From Streptomyces sp. Act143 (GTDB taxonomy: Bacteria > Actinomycetota > Actinomycetes > Streptomycetales > Streptomycetaceae), in contig NZ_QFRX01000001.1 of assembly GCF_003143935.1 (NCBI RefSeq), positions 3,519,974-3,560,023 on the forward strand: a stretch of DNA of 40,050 bases, given 5' to 3'. A model generated the notes under the pieces. It was not told the origin of the DNA, did no database searches, and saw only the letters and a program-made list of their open reading frames with translations. Made by a program: the position numbers and the translations under genes. Shown here in pieces: positions 21,283 through 31,389 of this stretch. The first letter of the stretch is position 1, and every line of letters begins with the position of its first letter.

Positions 21283-21581
21283 GCCCCCATCATGGCCGCA
21301 CCGGCTGCCGTCCGGGGCCGTTCCTGCTGAATACGCCCCCCGGAATCCACCGTTCCGCAGTTTCCGTTCGGCATATGCCAGGGGCAGTTCAGGGCCTTCG
21401 ACAGCCCCTCCGACCTGCGGCGGAGGCTCGGTTGGAGGCAATCGACGGTCCCCCTCGACAAGGCAGACTTAAGGTTGCGTTAAGGCTCCCATAAACCGCC
21501 CCATCGAGGGACCCGGATCAGACATCCCGTCAATTGCAAGGGGGTCAGGGAAGTTTCCCCGCCCCCCTGCCCGGGCGACCG
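21283..21581 (-). promoter_or_regulatory. Intergenic region upstream of the HATPase regulator
   Basis: The 299-base gap contains two TTAAGG hexamers at 21469-21474 and 21480-21485, repeating every 11 bases (one helical turn), a spacing seen at response-regulator sites. The hydratase terminator should lie near 21540-21580, where GGGGAAACTTCCC-like pairing and C-runs occur, but no strong stem was found. No small gene is supported. Confidence 0.3.
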
Positions 21582-22349
21582 TCAGAGGAACTTCGCCTTG
21601 CCGGGGCCCTCCTCGACGAAGCTGCGCATGCCGATCTCACGGTCGGCGGTGGCGAACAGGCCCGCGAACCAGTTCCGTTCGACCGCGAGGCCGGTGTCGA
21701 TGTCCGTCTCCAGACCGGTGTCGATCGACTCCTTCGCGGCCCGCAGTGCGATCGCCGGACCCTGCGCGAGCTTCGCCGCCCACGCCTGCGCCTCGCTGTG
21801 GACATCGGCGGCCGGGACGACCCGGTCGACCAGTCCCAGCCGCTCGGCCTCGTCCGCCTTGACCATCCGGCCGGTGAAGATCAGGTCCTTCGCCTTGGAC
21901 GGGCCGATGAGGCGGGCGAGCCGCTGGGTGCCGCCCGCGCCCGGGATCAGGCCGAGCAGGATCTCGGGCTGGCCCAGCTTGGCGTTGTCGGCGGCGATCC
22001 GGAAGTCCGCGCACAGCGCCAGCTCGCAACCGCCGCCCAGCGCATACCCGGTGACGGCCGCGACGACCGGCTTGGGGATGCGGGCCACGGCCGTGAAGGA
22101 GTCCTGGAGGGCGCGGGCGCGCAGGACCATCGCGGTGTGGTCCATGTTCTGCATTTCCTTGATGTCCGCGCCGGCCGCGAACACCTTCTCCCCGCCGTAG
22201 ATCACCACGGCCCGCACGTCCTCACGCCGGGTCGCCTCCTCGGCGAGCTCCTTGAGGCGGTCCTGGGTGGCGACGTCCAGGGCGTTCATGGGCGGACGGT
22301 CGAGAAGAAGGGTGCCGACGCCTTCGGCGACTTCCAGAGTTACGGTCAT
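21582..22349 (-). CDS. Enoyl-CoA hydratase/isomerase family protein
   Basis: A 255-residue crotonase-fold enzyme of normal length. The oxyanion-hole strands are VFAAGADIKEM and GYALGGGCELAL. Glu109 and Glu129 (in QPEILLGLIPGAGGTQRL) occupy the positions of the two catalytic glutamates of enoyl-CoA hydratase, so hydration of trans-2-enoyl-CoA in fatty-acid or amino-acid breakdown is likely. The C-terminal helix has ERNWFAGLFATADREIGMRS and ends FVEEGPGKAKFL. The gene stands alone; two tandem repeats with hairpins lie upstream. The chain-length preference cannot be told. Confidence 0.92.
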   Translation of the reverse strand: MTVTLEVAEGVGTLLLDRPPMNALDVATQDRLKELAEEATRREDVRAVVIYGGEKVFAAGADIKEMQNMDHTAMVLRARALQDSFTAVARIPKPVVAAVTGYALGGGCELALCADFRIAADNAKLGQPEILLGLIPGAGGTQRLARLIGPSKAKDLIFTGRMVKADEAERLGLVDRVVPAADVHSEAQAWAAKLAQGPAIALRAAKESIDTGLETDIDTGLAVERNWFAGLFATADREIGMRSFVEEGPGKAKFL

Positions 22350-22362
22350 GGGGGCAGGTTAA

Positions 22363-22546
22363 CGGGGACTAACGGCGAGCGGCCAAGGTGCCGTCAGTCA
22401 CACCCGGCCGGGGGTCCGGGGGTCGCCCCCGGGCAGACACAGCACGGGGACTAACGGCGAGCGGCCAAGGTGCCGTCAGTCACACCCGGCCGGGGGTCCG
22501 GGGGTCGCCCCGGGCAGACACAGCACGGGGACCAACGGCAGCGGCC
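22363..22546. repeat. Tandem repeat, period 81-82 bases, about 2.25 copies
   Basis: Copy 1 (22363-22444) and copy 2 (22445-22525) are identical except for one C in a C-run; a third partial copy begins at 22526 and merges into the terminator at 22543. Each copy has GGTG...CACC flanked by GGCC, then CCGGGGG-TCG-CCCCCGG, a 7-bp hairpin. It looks like duplication of a terminator-type element. Confidence 0.9.
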
Positions 22547-22572
22547 CCGGTGGAGTTGCTCACACCGGGGCC
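22543..22572 (-). terminator. Terminator of the first L,D-transpeptidase gene
   Basis: GGCCCCGGTG (22543-22552) and CACCGGGGCC (22563-22572) are exact complements around a 10-base loop, 20 bases after the stop of the minus-strand gene. No U-run follows, as is usual in Streptomyces. Confidence 0.7.
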
Positions 22573-22591
22573 GTATCTCATTGTCGTGCGT

Positions 22592-23836
22592 CTACTTCTT
22601 CCACTCCGCCCAGGACATGTTCCAGCCGTTGTAGCCGTTGTCCGGCGCCACCGTGGCATCGTTGGAGTGCTTCACGATCACCACGTCGCCGATGATCGAG
22701 TGGTCGAAGAACCACGCGGCCGGCAGGGAACGGTCACCGCCGCCGCGGATGTCGCGCAGGCCGACGCAGCCGTGGCTGGCGTTGTAGTTGCCGAAGGCGT
22801 CGCCGCCCCAGTAGTTGCCGTGGATGAAGGTGCCCGAGTTGGTCAGGCGCATGGCGTCGGGGACGTCCTTGATGTCGTACTCGCCGCCGTAGCCGACCGT
22901 CTCGCCGTTCATCCGGGTCACCCGCAGCCGCTCGCTGATGACCATCTGGCCGTTCCAGGTGTCGTAGCCGGGCTTGCCGGTGGTGACCGGCAGGGTCTTG
23001 ATGACCTTGCCGTCCTGCATGACCTTCATCGTGTGCTTCTTGGCGTCCACGACCGAGACCTGGTTGCGGCCGATGGTGAAGGAGACGGTCTTGGCCTGCT
23101 TGCCGTAGACGCCGTCGCGGCCCTCGACACCGTCGAGGTTGAGGTCGACGGTGACCTTGGTGCCCTCCGCCCAGTACTCCTCGGGGCGGAAGTCGAGGCG
23201 GTCGTTGCCGAACCAGTGTCCCTCGACGTCGACGGCCGGCTCGGTCTTGATGCTGATGGCCTTCTCGACGTCCTCGGGGTTGGTGATGCCCCGGGTGAAG
23301 CGGATCGAGAAGGGCATACCGACGCCGACCTTCGAGCCGTCCTCCGGCGTGAAGTTGCCGACGAAAGTGTTCTTCGGCGTCAGCGTGGTGAAGCTGGAGT
23401 CCTCGGCGGCCTCACGGCCCTCGGAGTCCTTCGCGACCGCGTGCACCGTGTACCGGGTGGACCCGGCCAGATGGGTGGACGGCGTCCAGGAGGCGCCGTC
23501 CGCGGATATCTCACCCTCGACCTTGTCGCCCTTGGCCGTCTTGACCTCGACGGTCGTCAACTTGCCCTTGCTGGCGCTCACCTTGAGGGCGCCGCTGGTC
23601 TCCACGGACTTGGCGCCGTCCTTGGGCGCGATGGCGACGACGGCCGCCGACTGCTTGCTCTCGGCGGCGCTCGCGTCCTCGCCCTTGCCGGAACCGGCCT
23701 TGCCGTCCGAGTCCCCGCCGCCTCCGCCGCACGCGGTGACGGCGACCAGCATCACTCCGGACACCACGGCCATCCAGCCCTTGCGCCGCCGCGCGCGTGC
23801 GTCAACCGACGCCCCCGATATCGGTCGCACCTTCAA
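22592..23836 (-). CDS. L,D-transpeptidase lipoprotein (Ig-like plus YkuD)
   Basis: A 414-residue cell-envelope enzyme that makes 3-3 peptidoglycan cross-links. The signal peptide ends in lipobox VTAC followed by a Gly/Ser linker. Two Ig-like domains (about 65-260) include the LdtMt2-like segments VVAIAPKDGAKSV and GVGMPFSIRFTRGI. The YkuD catalytic domain has GTFIHGNYWGGDAFGNYNA and SHGCVGLRD with catalytic Cys357 and its His two residues before. The C-terminal cap is rich in Trp. The start codon is TTG with GGGGAG six bases upstream. A minus-strand TAATAT box lies at 23903-23908. The next gene upstream is a paralogue with the same layout, so this is a tandem duplication that has diverged. 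Confidence 0.95.
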   Translation of the reverse strand: MKVRPISGASVDARARRRKGWMAVVSGVMLVAVTACGGGGGDSDGKAGSGKGEDASAAESKQSAAVVAIAPKDGAKSVETSGALKVSASKGKLTTVEVKTAKGDKVEGEISADGASWTPSTHLAGSTRYTVHAVAKDSEGREAAEDSSFTTLTPKNTFVGNFTPEDGSKVGVGMPFSIRFTRGITNPEDVEKAISIKTEPAVDVEGHWFGNDRLDFRPEEYWAEGTKVTVDLNLDGVEGRDGVYGKQAKTVSFTIGRNQVSVVDAKKHTMKVMQDGKVIKTLPVTTGKPGYDTWNGQMVISERLRVTRMNGETVGYGGEYDIKDVPDAMRLTNSGTFIHGNYWGGDAFGNYNASHGCVGLRDIRGGGDRSLPAAWFFDHSIIGDVVIVKHSNDATVAPDNGYNGWNMSWAEWKK

Positions 23837-24003
23837 GTTTTTCTCCCCTCGCCGGGCCCGGTCCAGGCCCGCAACCCCCTGCGCGTCCCGCGCACTCGGC
23901 GCATATTAACCGCAAGATCCCGGCCATCGGCGGGGTGCGATTGTCACCGTTCGGTCCCAACCGCGCCCCCTGCACCGGCCGTCGCCCCGGCCCCCTCACC
24001 TGG
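23837..24003 (-). promoter_or_regulatory. Gap between the two L,D-transpeptidase genes
   Basis: The 167 bases carry the AT-rich box TAATAT (minus strand, 23903-23908), about 67 bases before the first gene's TTG start, and GAGGGGAG as its ribosome binding site. A -35 was not clear. The second gene probably ends in this gap, but I see no strong terminator. Confidence 0.35.
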
Positions 24004-25221
24004 CTACTTCACCGCGCTGCCCGCCTTCCAGTCCTTCCATCCCATATTCCACCCTCCGAGGCCGTTGTCAGGAGCGACCTTTTTGTCATTGCTGTGGACG
24101 ACCTCGACGACGTCCCCGATGAGGCTGCGGTCGAAGAACCAGCCCGCGGGGGTGTCCGAGCCGCCGCCCTTCACATCCCTGAGACCGACACAGCCGTGGC
24201 TGACATTGACCTTGCCGGGGGCGTTCGGCGCCCAGTAGTTGCCGTGCAGGAAGGTGCCGGAGTCGGTGAGGCGCATGGCGTGCGGGACGTCCGGGATGTC
24301 GTACTCGCCGCCGAAACCGACCGTGCGGCTGTTCATGCGGGTCACTTCGAGCATCTCGGTGACGACCATCTTGCCGTTGTAGGTCGTGGTCCGGGGCGCC
24401 CCGGCCGTGATCGGCACGGTGGCCAGCAGCTCGCCGTCCCGCCTGACCTGCATGGTGTGCTTGGCGGCGTCGACGAGGGAGACCTGGCTGCGGCCGACGG
24501 TGAAGGCGAACGTCTTGTACTGCAGGCCGTAGACGCCGGGAGCGCCTTCGACGTCCCGCAGCCGCAGCGCGACCGTCACCCGGGTGCCGGGCTTCCAGTA
24601 CCGCTCGGGGCGGAAGTCGAGGCGGCCCTTGCCGAACCAGTGCGGGCGGATCTCGACGGGCGGCTCGGCGGTGACGTGGACGGCGCGTTCGACGGCGGCG
24701 CGGTCGGTGATCTCGCGGTTGAACTCCAGCGAGACGATCATTCCGGTGCCGACCGTGGAACGGTTCTCCGGGGTGACGTAGCCGATGAAGCGCTCGTCGG
24801 GGACGTAGGTGGTGAAGGTCGAGTGCCGCGCCGACCGCCGCCCGTGGCCGTCGAGGGCGACGGCGTCGACGGTGTACTTCGCGGCGAGGGCGAGCCGCGC
24901 CTCGTCGGGCTCCCAGCGCAGGCCGTCCTCGGAGATGTGCCCGGGCACCGGGGTGTCCTGCGCGTCCTGGGACTTGACGACGGTGACGGACTCCAGGCGC
25001 CCGCTGGGCACCCGCACCGTGAACCTGCTCTCCCGCCCTACGCCCCTGGCCCCGTCGTCGGGGGTGACCCGGATGACGTCCTCGGGTGCCGGCGGTTTCC
25101 CGAGCCCGCCGAGGTCGAGCCCGCCCGAGCCCGAAGTGCAGCCGGCCAGCAGTCCTGCCCATGTCAGTACGGCGGCCAGAGCGGTCGCCACGCGCCGAGC
25201 GCGCCCGTGTGCATGCCTCAC
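24004..25221 (-). CDS. L,D-transpeptidase lipoprotein (Ig-like plus YkuD), paralogue
   Basis: A 405-residue paralogue of the preceding gene. The signal peptide VATALAAVLTWAGLLAGC ends in lipobox LAGC, then a Gly-rich linker. The Ig-like part has VTPDDGARGVGRESRFTVRV and GTGMIVSLEFNREITDRAAV. The catalytic part has GTFLHGNYWAPNAPGKVNVS and SHGCVGLRD with Cys344. The two copies agree along the whole catalytic domain, but their linkers and first Ig-like segment differ. GTG 25221 is the only start that places a signal peptide at the N-terminus; the frame is open further upstream without a signal-like sequence. It diverges from glgX by 151 bases. Confidence 0.93.
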   Translation of the reverse strand: MRHAHGRARRVATALAAVLTWAGLLAGCTSGSGGLDLGGLGKPPAPEDVIRVTPDDGARGVGRESRFTVRVPSGRLESVTVVKSQDAQDTPVPGHISEDGLRWEPDEARLALAAKYTVDAVALDGHGRRSARHSTFTTYVPDERFIGYVTPENRSTVGTGMIVSLEFNREITDRAAVERAVHVTAEPPVEIRPHWFGKGRLDFRPERYWKPGTRVTVALRLRDVEGAPGVYGLQYKTFAFTVGRSQVSLVDAAKHTMQVRRDGELLATVPITAGAPRTTTYNGKMVVTEMLEVTRMNSRTVGFGGEYDIPDVPHAMRLTDSGTFLHGNYWAPNAPGKVNVSHGCVGLRDVKGGGSDTPAGWFFDRSLIGDVVEVVHSNDKKVAPDNGLGGWNMGWKDWKAGSAVK

Positions 25222-25372
25222 AGGGGACCCAACGACGGGGCCCGCCCTGGGGAAACGTGAGTGCGAGCCCAGCTCTGGGCAGAACAGTGGGGAGGACGAC
25301 GCGACGGGGAGCCGCGGCCGGGACGCCGTGCGCCCATTTTCGCGCCGTTCCGTGAGCCGTAGGAGGCCTGAG
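25222..25372. promoter_or_regulatory. Divergent region, L,D-transpeptidase / glgX
   Basis: The 151-base gap must hold promoters for both divergent genes. AGGAGG at 25361-25366 is a strong ribosome binding site for glgX. GCGCCCATTTTCGCG around 25330 is the most AT-rich stretch. No confident -10/-35 pair was identified. Confidence 0.3.
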
Positions 25373-27616
<2,244 letters not shown>

Positions 27617-27640
27617 GGACGTCCCTTCCCGCGCGCCGGG

Positions 27641-28297
27641 CTACCCGAGAATCCCCCGCTGGTAGGCCGTGGCCACCGCTGCCGCGCGGTCGTTGACGCC
27701 CAGCTTGGTGTACAGGTGGGTGAGATGGGTCTTCACGGTGGCCTCGCTGATGAAGAGCTCGCGGGCGATCTCGCGGTTGGACGTGCCCTTGGCGACGAGG
27801 GACAGCACTTCGCGTTCGCGTGCGGAGAGCGGCTCGTTGCCGGGGGTGCGGACGGCCGAGACCAGCCGGGTGGCCACGGCCGGGGACAGCACCGTACGGC
27901 CCTCCGCCGCCGCGCGGACCGCCGTGAACAGCTCGTCGCGCGGGGCGTCCTTGAGCAGATAGCCCGTCGCGCCCGCCTCGATGGCGGGGAGGGTGTCGGA
28001 GTCGGTGTCGTACGTCGTCAGCACCAGGACCTTGGCGCGGGCGCCGCGGCGGGTCAGTTCCCGGATGGCGTCGACTCCCCCGCCGCCCGGCATGCGCAGG
28101 TCCATCAGGATCACGTCCGGGTCGAGGGCGGCGGCCCGCTCCAGCGCTTCCACGCCGTTGGCCGCCTCGCCCAGGACACGGAAGCCGGGGGCGTTCTCGA
28201 ACATGCCGCGCAGGCCGTCCCGTACCACGGGGTGGTCGTCGACGATGAGCAGGGAGACGGCGTCGACGCGGGACGCGTTCATCGCGGAGTCATTCAT
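27641..28297 (-). CDS. NarL/LuxR-type response regulator
   Basis: A 218-residue regulator. The receiver domain has IVDDHPVVRDGL, the phosphoacceptor Asp66 in VILMDLRMP, the switch Thr in LVLTTYD and the Lys in YLLKDAPRDELF. The DNA-binding part is EPLSAREREVLSLVAKGTSN followed by EIARELFISEATVKTHLTHL, a LuxR helix-turn-helix. The frame overlaps the kinase gene by 8 bases. It is the last gene of an ABC ATPase / permease / kinase / regulator operon, so its likely target is the operon's own promoter, where a 20-base palindrome sits. Confidence 0.95.
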   Translation of the reverse strand: MNDSAMNASRVDAVSLLIVDDHPVVRDGLRGMFENAPGFRVLGEAANGVEALERAAALDPDVILMDLRMPGGGGVDAIRELTRRGARAKVLVLTTYDTDSDTLPAIEAGATGYLLKDAPRDELFTAVRAAAEGRTVLSPAVATRLVSAVRTPGNEPLSAREREVLSLVAKGTSNREIARELFISEATVKTHLTHLYTKLGVNDRAAAVATAYQRGILG

Positions 28298-29534
28298 GGC
28301 GGACCAACGGTACGCGAGCCGACAGGGCCGTGCCGTGGCCGGGCTCGGACTCCACGGTGAGGGAGCCCGCGATGCGTTCGGCGCGGGCGCGCATGCCGTC
28401 GAGGCCGAAGCCGCCGGTGCGGGTGCGTTCGGGGACGGCGGCGGGGTCGAAGCCCTGCCCGTCGTCGCGGATGTCGAGGATGACCTCGTCGCCCAGGTAG
28501 GACAGGGTGACGCCGACGCGGTCGGCCCGCGCGTGGCGGGCCGCGTTGGACAGGGCCTCCTGGACGATCCTCAGCAGGGTCGCCGAGACCTCGTCGTGGA
28601 GCTGTTCGGCGGTGCCGGTGACGGTGAACTCGGCCCGTGTGCCCGTCCGTTCACCCCATTCGGCGACCGTCTTCTTCAGGGCCTCGGCGAGCCCCGCGTT
28701 CTCCAGCGCGACGGGGGCGAGGTTGTGCACCGAGCGGCGGGCCTCGCCGAGGCTGTGCCGGGCCAGGTCGGAGGCGCGGGCCAGGTGGGTGCGGGCCACC
28801 TCCAGGTCGGGGGCGTTCGCGACCACCTGGAGCTGGGCGATGATGCCGGTCAGGCCCTGGGCGATGGTGTCGTGGATCTCGGCGGCGAGCCGCCGGCGTT
28901 CGTCGGCGACGCCCGCTTCCCGCGCCTGGACGAGGAGTTGGGCGTGCAGGGCGGCGTTCTCGTCGAGCGCCTGGCGCAACGCCTCGATGGTGGCGGCGCG
29001 TTCGCGGGAGCGCTGCTCCTCCTGGAAGGTGAGGTGGGCGACGGCCATCAGCAGCGCGTTGTTGGCCACCAGGAGCCCGCCGAACACCGCCACCTGGGCC
29101 CAGCTGCGGAACGGCAGCCCGCCGGACTGCGAGCCCGCCACCACGACGGAGGTGGCGAACAGCCCAAGGCGCTGCCGCCGTACTCCCGGGATCACCTCGT
29201 CGGCGTCGAAGTAGCCGGTGACCGCGTAGAACGCGAAGAACGGGTTGATCCAGGTGAGGGCGAAGGCGATCGCCCAGCGCAGGACGTAGTAGACGACACC
29301 GCGCCGGGACGGGAGACGACGGCCCCGGCGGGGTCCGTGCCACAGCTGGAGTGCGATCGCGGCGACCACCAGGGCACCGGCCGCGTACCACTCGGCGGGC
29401 CCCATCATCAGGTCGCCGGTGACGGCCGAGAGGAAGGTGCCGACGGCGAGCAGCCCGTAGGGGCCCCAGGTGTGGAACTGGTTCCAGCGCCGCTCGATCT
29501 GTTCGTCAGCCGCGGTCATGACCCCAGTCTGCAC
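28290..29534 (-). CDS. NarL-type sensor histidine kinase
   Basis: Up to 414 residues. The N-terminal part has about five or six hydrophobic membrane segments (for example GLLAVGTFLSAVTGDLMM, AAGALVVAAIALQLW, RWAIAFALTWINPFFAFYAV) and no large external loop, so the signal is probably sensed in the membrane or through the transporter. A coiled coil leads to the HisKA_3 motif ERRRLAAEIHDTIAQGLTGI with phospho-His221. The ATPase domain has VQEALSNAARHARADRV, IRDDGQGFDP and GGFGLDGMRARAE. GTG 29534 and ATG 29519 are both possible starts; neither has a good ribosome binding site. It follows the permease gene by 10 bases. Confidence 0.92.
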   Translation of the reverse strand: MQTGVMTAADEQIERRWNQFHTWGPYGLLAVGTFLSAVTGDLMMGPAEWYAAGALVVAAIALQLWHGPRRGRRLPSRRGVVYYVLRWAIAFALTWINPFFAFYAVTGYFDADEVIPGVRRQRLGLFATSVVVAGSQSGGLPFRSWAQVAVFGGLLVANNALLMAVAHLTFQEEQRSRERAATIEALRQALDENAALHAQLLVQAREAGVADERRRLAAEIHDTIAQGLTGIIAQLQVVANAPDLEVARTHLARASDLARHSLGEARRSVHNLAPVALENAGLAEALKKTVAEWGERTGTRAEFTVTGTAEQLHDEVSATLLRIVQEALSNAARHARADRVGVTLSYLGDEVILDIRDDGQGFDPAAVPERTRTGGFGLDGMRARAERIAGSLTVESEPGHGTALSARVPLVRHE

Positions 29535-29544
29535 GGTGGGCCGC

Positions 29545-30279
29545 CTACTCCCAGCGGAACCAGCGCGCGGCGCCGGCCGTCAGCAGGACCGTCCAGACGA
29601 CGAGGACGCCCAGGTGGGTCCAGCCGATCCAGTCGCCCGCCGCCGCCCGGTTCAGGGCCTCGGCCGCCGCGCCGAAGGGGGTGCAGCCGACGATCCGGGC
29701 GAGGACGTCCGGCATGGTCTGCACCGGCGCCCACAGGCCCGCGCAGAACATCGCCGGGAAGAACACGGCCGAGCCGACGGCACCGGCGATCTTCGTCGTC
29801 CGGGACAGCGCGCAGACGACGGCGCCGAGCGCGAGGGCGACCGACACGGCCAGGACGAGGGCGAGGAGGTAGCCCGCGGGCTGCTCGGGCAGCCGTACGT
29901 CGAAGGCGAGCCTCCCGACGGTGAGCGCGAGCAGCGCGGAGGCGAGCGCGGCGCCGCCGAACACCGTCATCTGGGCGGCCAGCAGCGCCGCGGGCCGTAC
30001 CGGCGTGGTGGCCATCCGGCGCAGGATGCCGCGCTCGCGGTAGCCGGTCAGGGTCTGCGGCATCGCCTGGAGGCCGCCCACGATCAGGCCGAGGAGGACG
30101 GCGACCGGGACGTAGACGTCGATGGTGCGCAGCCCGCCGAGGTCGGCCTCGGGGTCCCGGAAGGAGGGGATCGAGCCGAGGATGACCAGCAGCAGGGTCG
30201 GGAAGAGCAGGATCCAGAACAGGGCACCGGGTTCGCGGCGGAAGAGGCGGATCTCGGTGCGCAGGACGGCGGTGTTCAT
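29545..30279 (-). CDS. ABC-2 type transporter permease
   Basis: A 244-residue inner-membrane protein with about six transmembrane segments: ALFWILLFPTLLLVILGSI near the start, VPVAVLLGLIVGGLQAM, AALASALLALTVG, AGYLLALVLAVSVALALGAV, AVGSAVFFPAMFCAGLWAPV and LGVLVVWTVLLTAGAA. GYRERGILRRMATTPVRPA is the conserved cytoplasmic loop of drug- or polymer-exporting ABC-2 permeases. The ATG overlaps the ATPase stop by four bases. Together with the ATPase it makes an exporter; the cargo may be an antibiotic or lipid. Confidence 0.92.
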   Translation of the reverse strand: MNTAVLRTEIRLFRREPGALFWILLFPTLLLVILGSIPSFRDPEADLGGLRTIDVYVPVAVLLGLIVGGLQAMPQTLTGYRERGILRRMATTPVRPAALLAAQMTVFGGAALASALLALTVGRLAFDVRLPEQPAGYLLALVLAVSVALALGAVVCALSRTTKIAGAVGSAVFFPAMFCAGLWAPVQTMPDVLARIVGCTPFGAAAEALNRAAAGDWIGWTHLGVLVVWTVLLTAGAARWFRWE

Positions 30280-31181
30280 GCCGCGGCCTCTTTCGTCAGG
30301 TCGAGGAAGGCGTCGTCGAGGGTGGCCTCGGTGACGCGGAGCTGGTGGGCGGTGACGTGGCTGCGGGCCAGCAGCGTGATCACGGCGTTGACCGTCTCGT
30401 CGGTGCCGGAGAGGGTGACGCGGCCGTCCTTGCGGGCGATCGAGGCGAGCGCGGGCAGGGCGTTCAGGTCGCGGTCGTCCAGCGGGGCGGACGGGGTGAA
30501 GCTGATGACGGTGGCTCCGGCGGAGCGGCGGATCAGCCCGGCCGGGGTGTCGAGGGCGGCGATCCGGCCCTTGTCGATCACGGCGATCCGGTCGCAGAGC
30601 CGCTGGGCCTCCTCCATGAAGTGGGTGACGAGGAGGACGGTGACGCCGCCCGCGCGGATGTCCTCGATCAGCTCCCAGGTGTCCCTGCGGGCGCGCGGGT
30701 CCAGGCCGGTGGTCAGCTCGTCGAGGACGACAACCCTCGGGTTGCCGATGAGCGCGAGCGCGATGAACAGGCGCTGCTTCTGCCCGCCGGACAGCTTCGC
30801 GAACCGGGTGGTGAGCTTGCCGGTCAGACCGAGGCGTTCGGCGAGGGGCCGCCAGTCGGCGGGGTGGTCGTGGAAGGAGGCGTACAGCTCCAGTGCCTCG
30901 CGGACGGTGAGCTTGGCCTGGAGCTCGCTCTGCTGGAGCTGGGCGCCCAGGACGCGGGCGACCTTCTCGTGGTCGGCGATCGGGTCGAGCCCGGTGACCC
31001 GGACCCGGCCGCCGTCGGGGACGCGCAGCCCCTCGACGCACTCGACGGTGGTGGTCTTGCCGGCTCCGTTGGGGCCGAGGACGCCGAAGATCTCGCCCTC
31101 CTGGACGGCGAAGGAGACACCGTCGACGACGGTCCGGCCGCCGTAGGCCTTGCGCAGTTCGCTGACTTCGATGACGGACAT
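30276..31181 (-). CDS. ABC transporter ATP-binding protein (DrrA-like)
   Basis: A 301-residue ATPase. Walker A is GPNGAGKT (36-43), the signature LSGGQ (130-134), Walker B VVVLDEL (Asp154, Glu155), and the switch His is in LVTHFMEEAQ. The C-terminal 80 residues form the regulatory DUF4162-like tail found in drug-export ATPases. ATG 31181 is the only start that yields a normal ABC N-terminus; the open frame upstream is noise through the promoter. It is the first gene of the exporter/two-component operon. Confidence 0.93.
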   Translation of the reverse strand: MSVIEVSELRKAYGGRTVVDGVSFAVQEGEIFGVLGPNGAGKTTTVECVEGLRVPDGGRVRVTGLDPIADHEKVARVLGAQLQQSELQAKLTVREALELYASFHDHPADWRPLAERLGLTGKLTTRFAKLSGGQKQRLFIALALIGNPRVVVLDELTTGLDPRARRDTWELIEDIRAGGVTVLLVTHFMEEAQRLCDRIAVIDKGRIAALDTPAGLIRRSAGATVISFTPSAPLDDRDLNALPALASIARKDGRVTLSGTDETVNAVITLLARSHVTAHQLRVTEATLDDAFLDLTKEAAA

Positions 31182-31238
31182 GGCAGCAGCGTCGCCGGAG
31201 GGCGGGTGCGGGCACATCGGCCGTCGCGCTCGGACCGG

Positions 31239-31258
31239 CATCAGCCGATCGGTTGATG
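31239..31258 (-). promoter_or_regulatory. 20-bp palindrome upstream of the exporter/two-component operon
   Basis: CATCAGCCGATCGGTTGATG is self-complementary at nine of ten pairs; the single exception is a G-T pair. It lies 57 bases upstream of the first ATG of the operon, in the 207-base gap shared with the divergent ABC exporter genes. Its size and two-fold symmetry suit a dimeric LuxR-type regulator such as the one at the end of this operon. Confidence 0.55.
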
Positions 31259-31374
31259 CGGGGGTACGACGATGCCGCGGACAGCGCGTCCGACGGGTCG
31301 AACGCGCAGGTCGTAGGACCAGCGGCCGAGCCCGGTCCGGCCAAAACTCGGTGGGCGTTGTCAGTGGCAATCCG

Positions 31375-31389
31375 TAGGCTCGCTGCTGA
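31375..31389 (+). promoter_or_regulatory. Candidate -10 box of the ABC exporter operon
   Basis: TAGGCT at 31375-31380 lies eight bases before the ATG at 31389, and no Shine-Dalgarno precedes that ATG. TTGTCA at 31358-31363 is too close to be its -35, so the -35 is unassigned. A leaderless message is likely. Confidence 0.4.

Noticed and set aside
22363..22546. CRISPR array
   Set aside because: The 81-82 base units are nearly identical over their whole length, with no unique spacers, and no cas gene is nearby.
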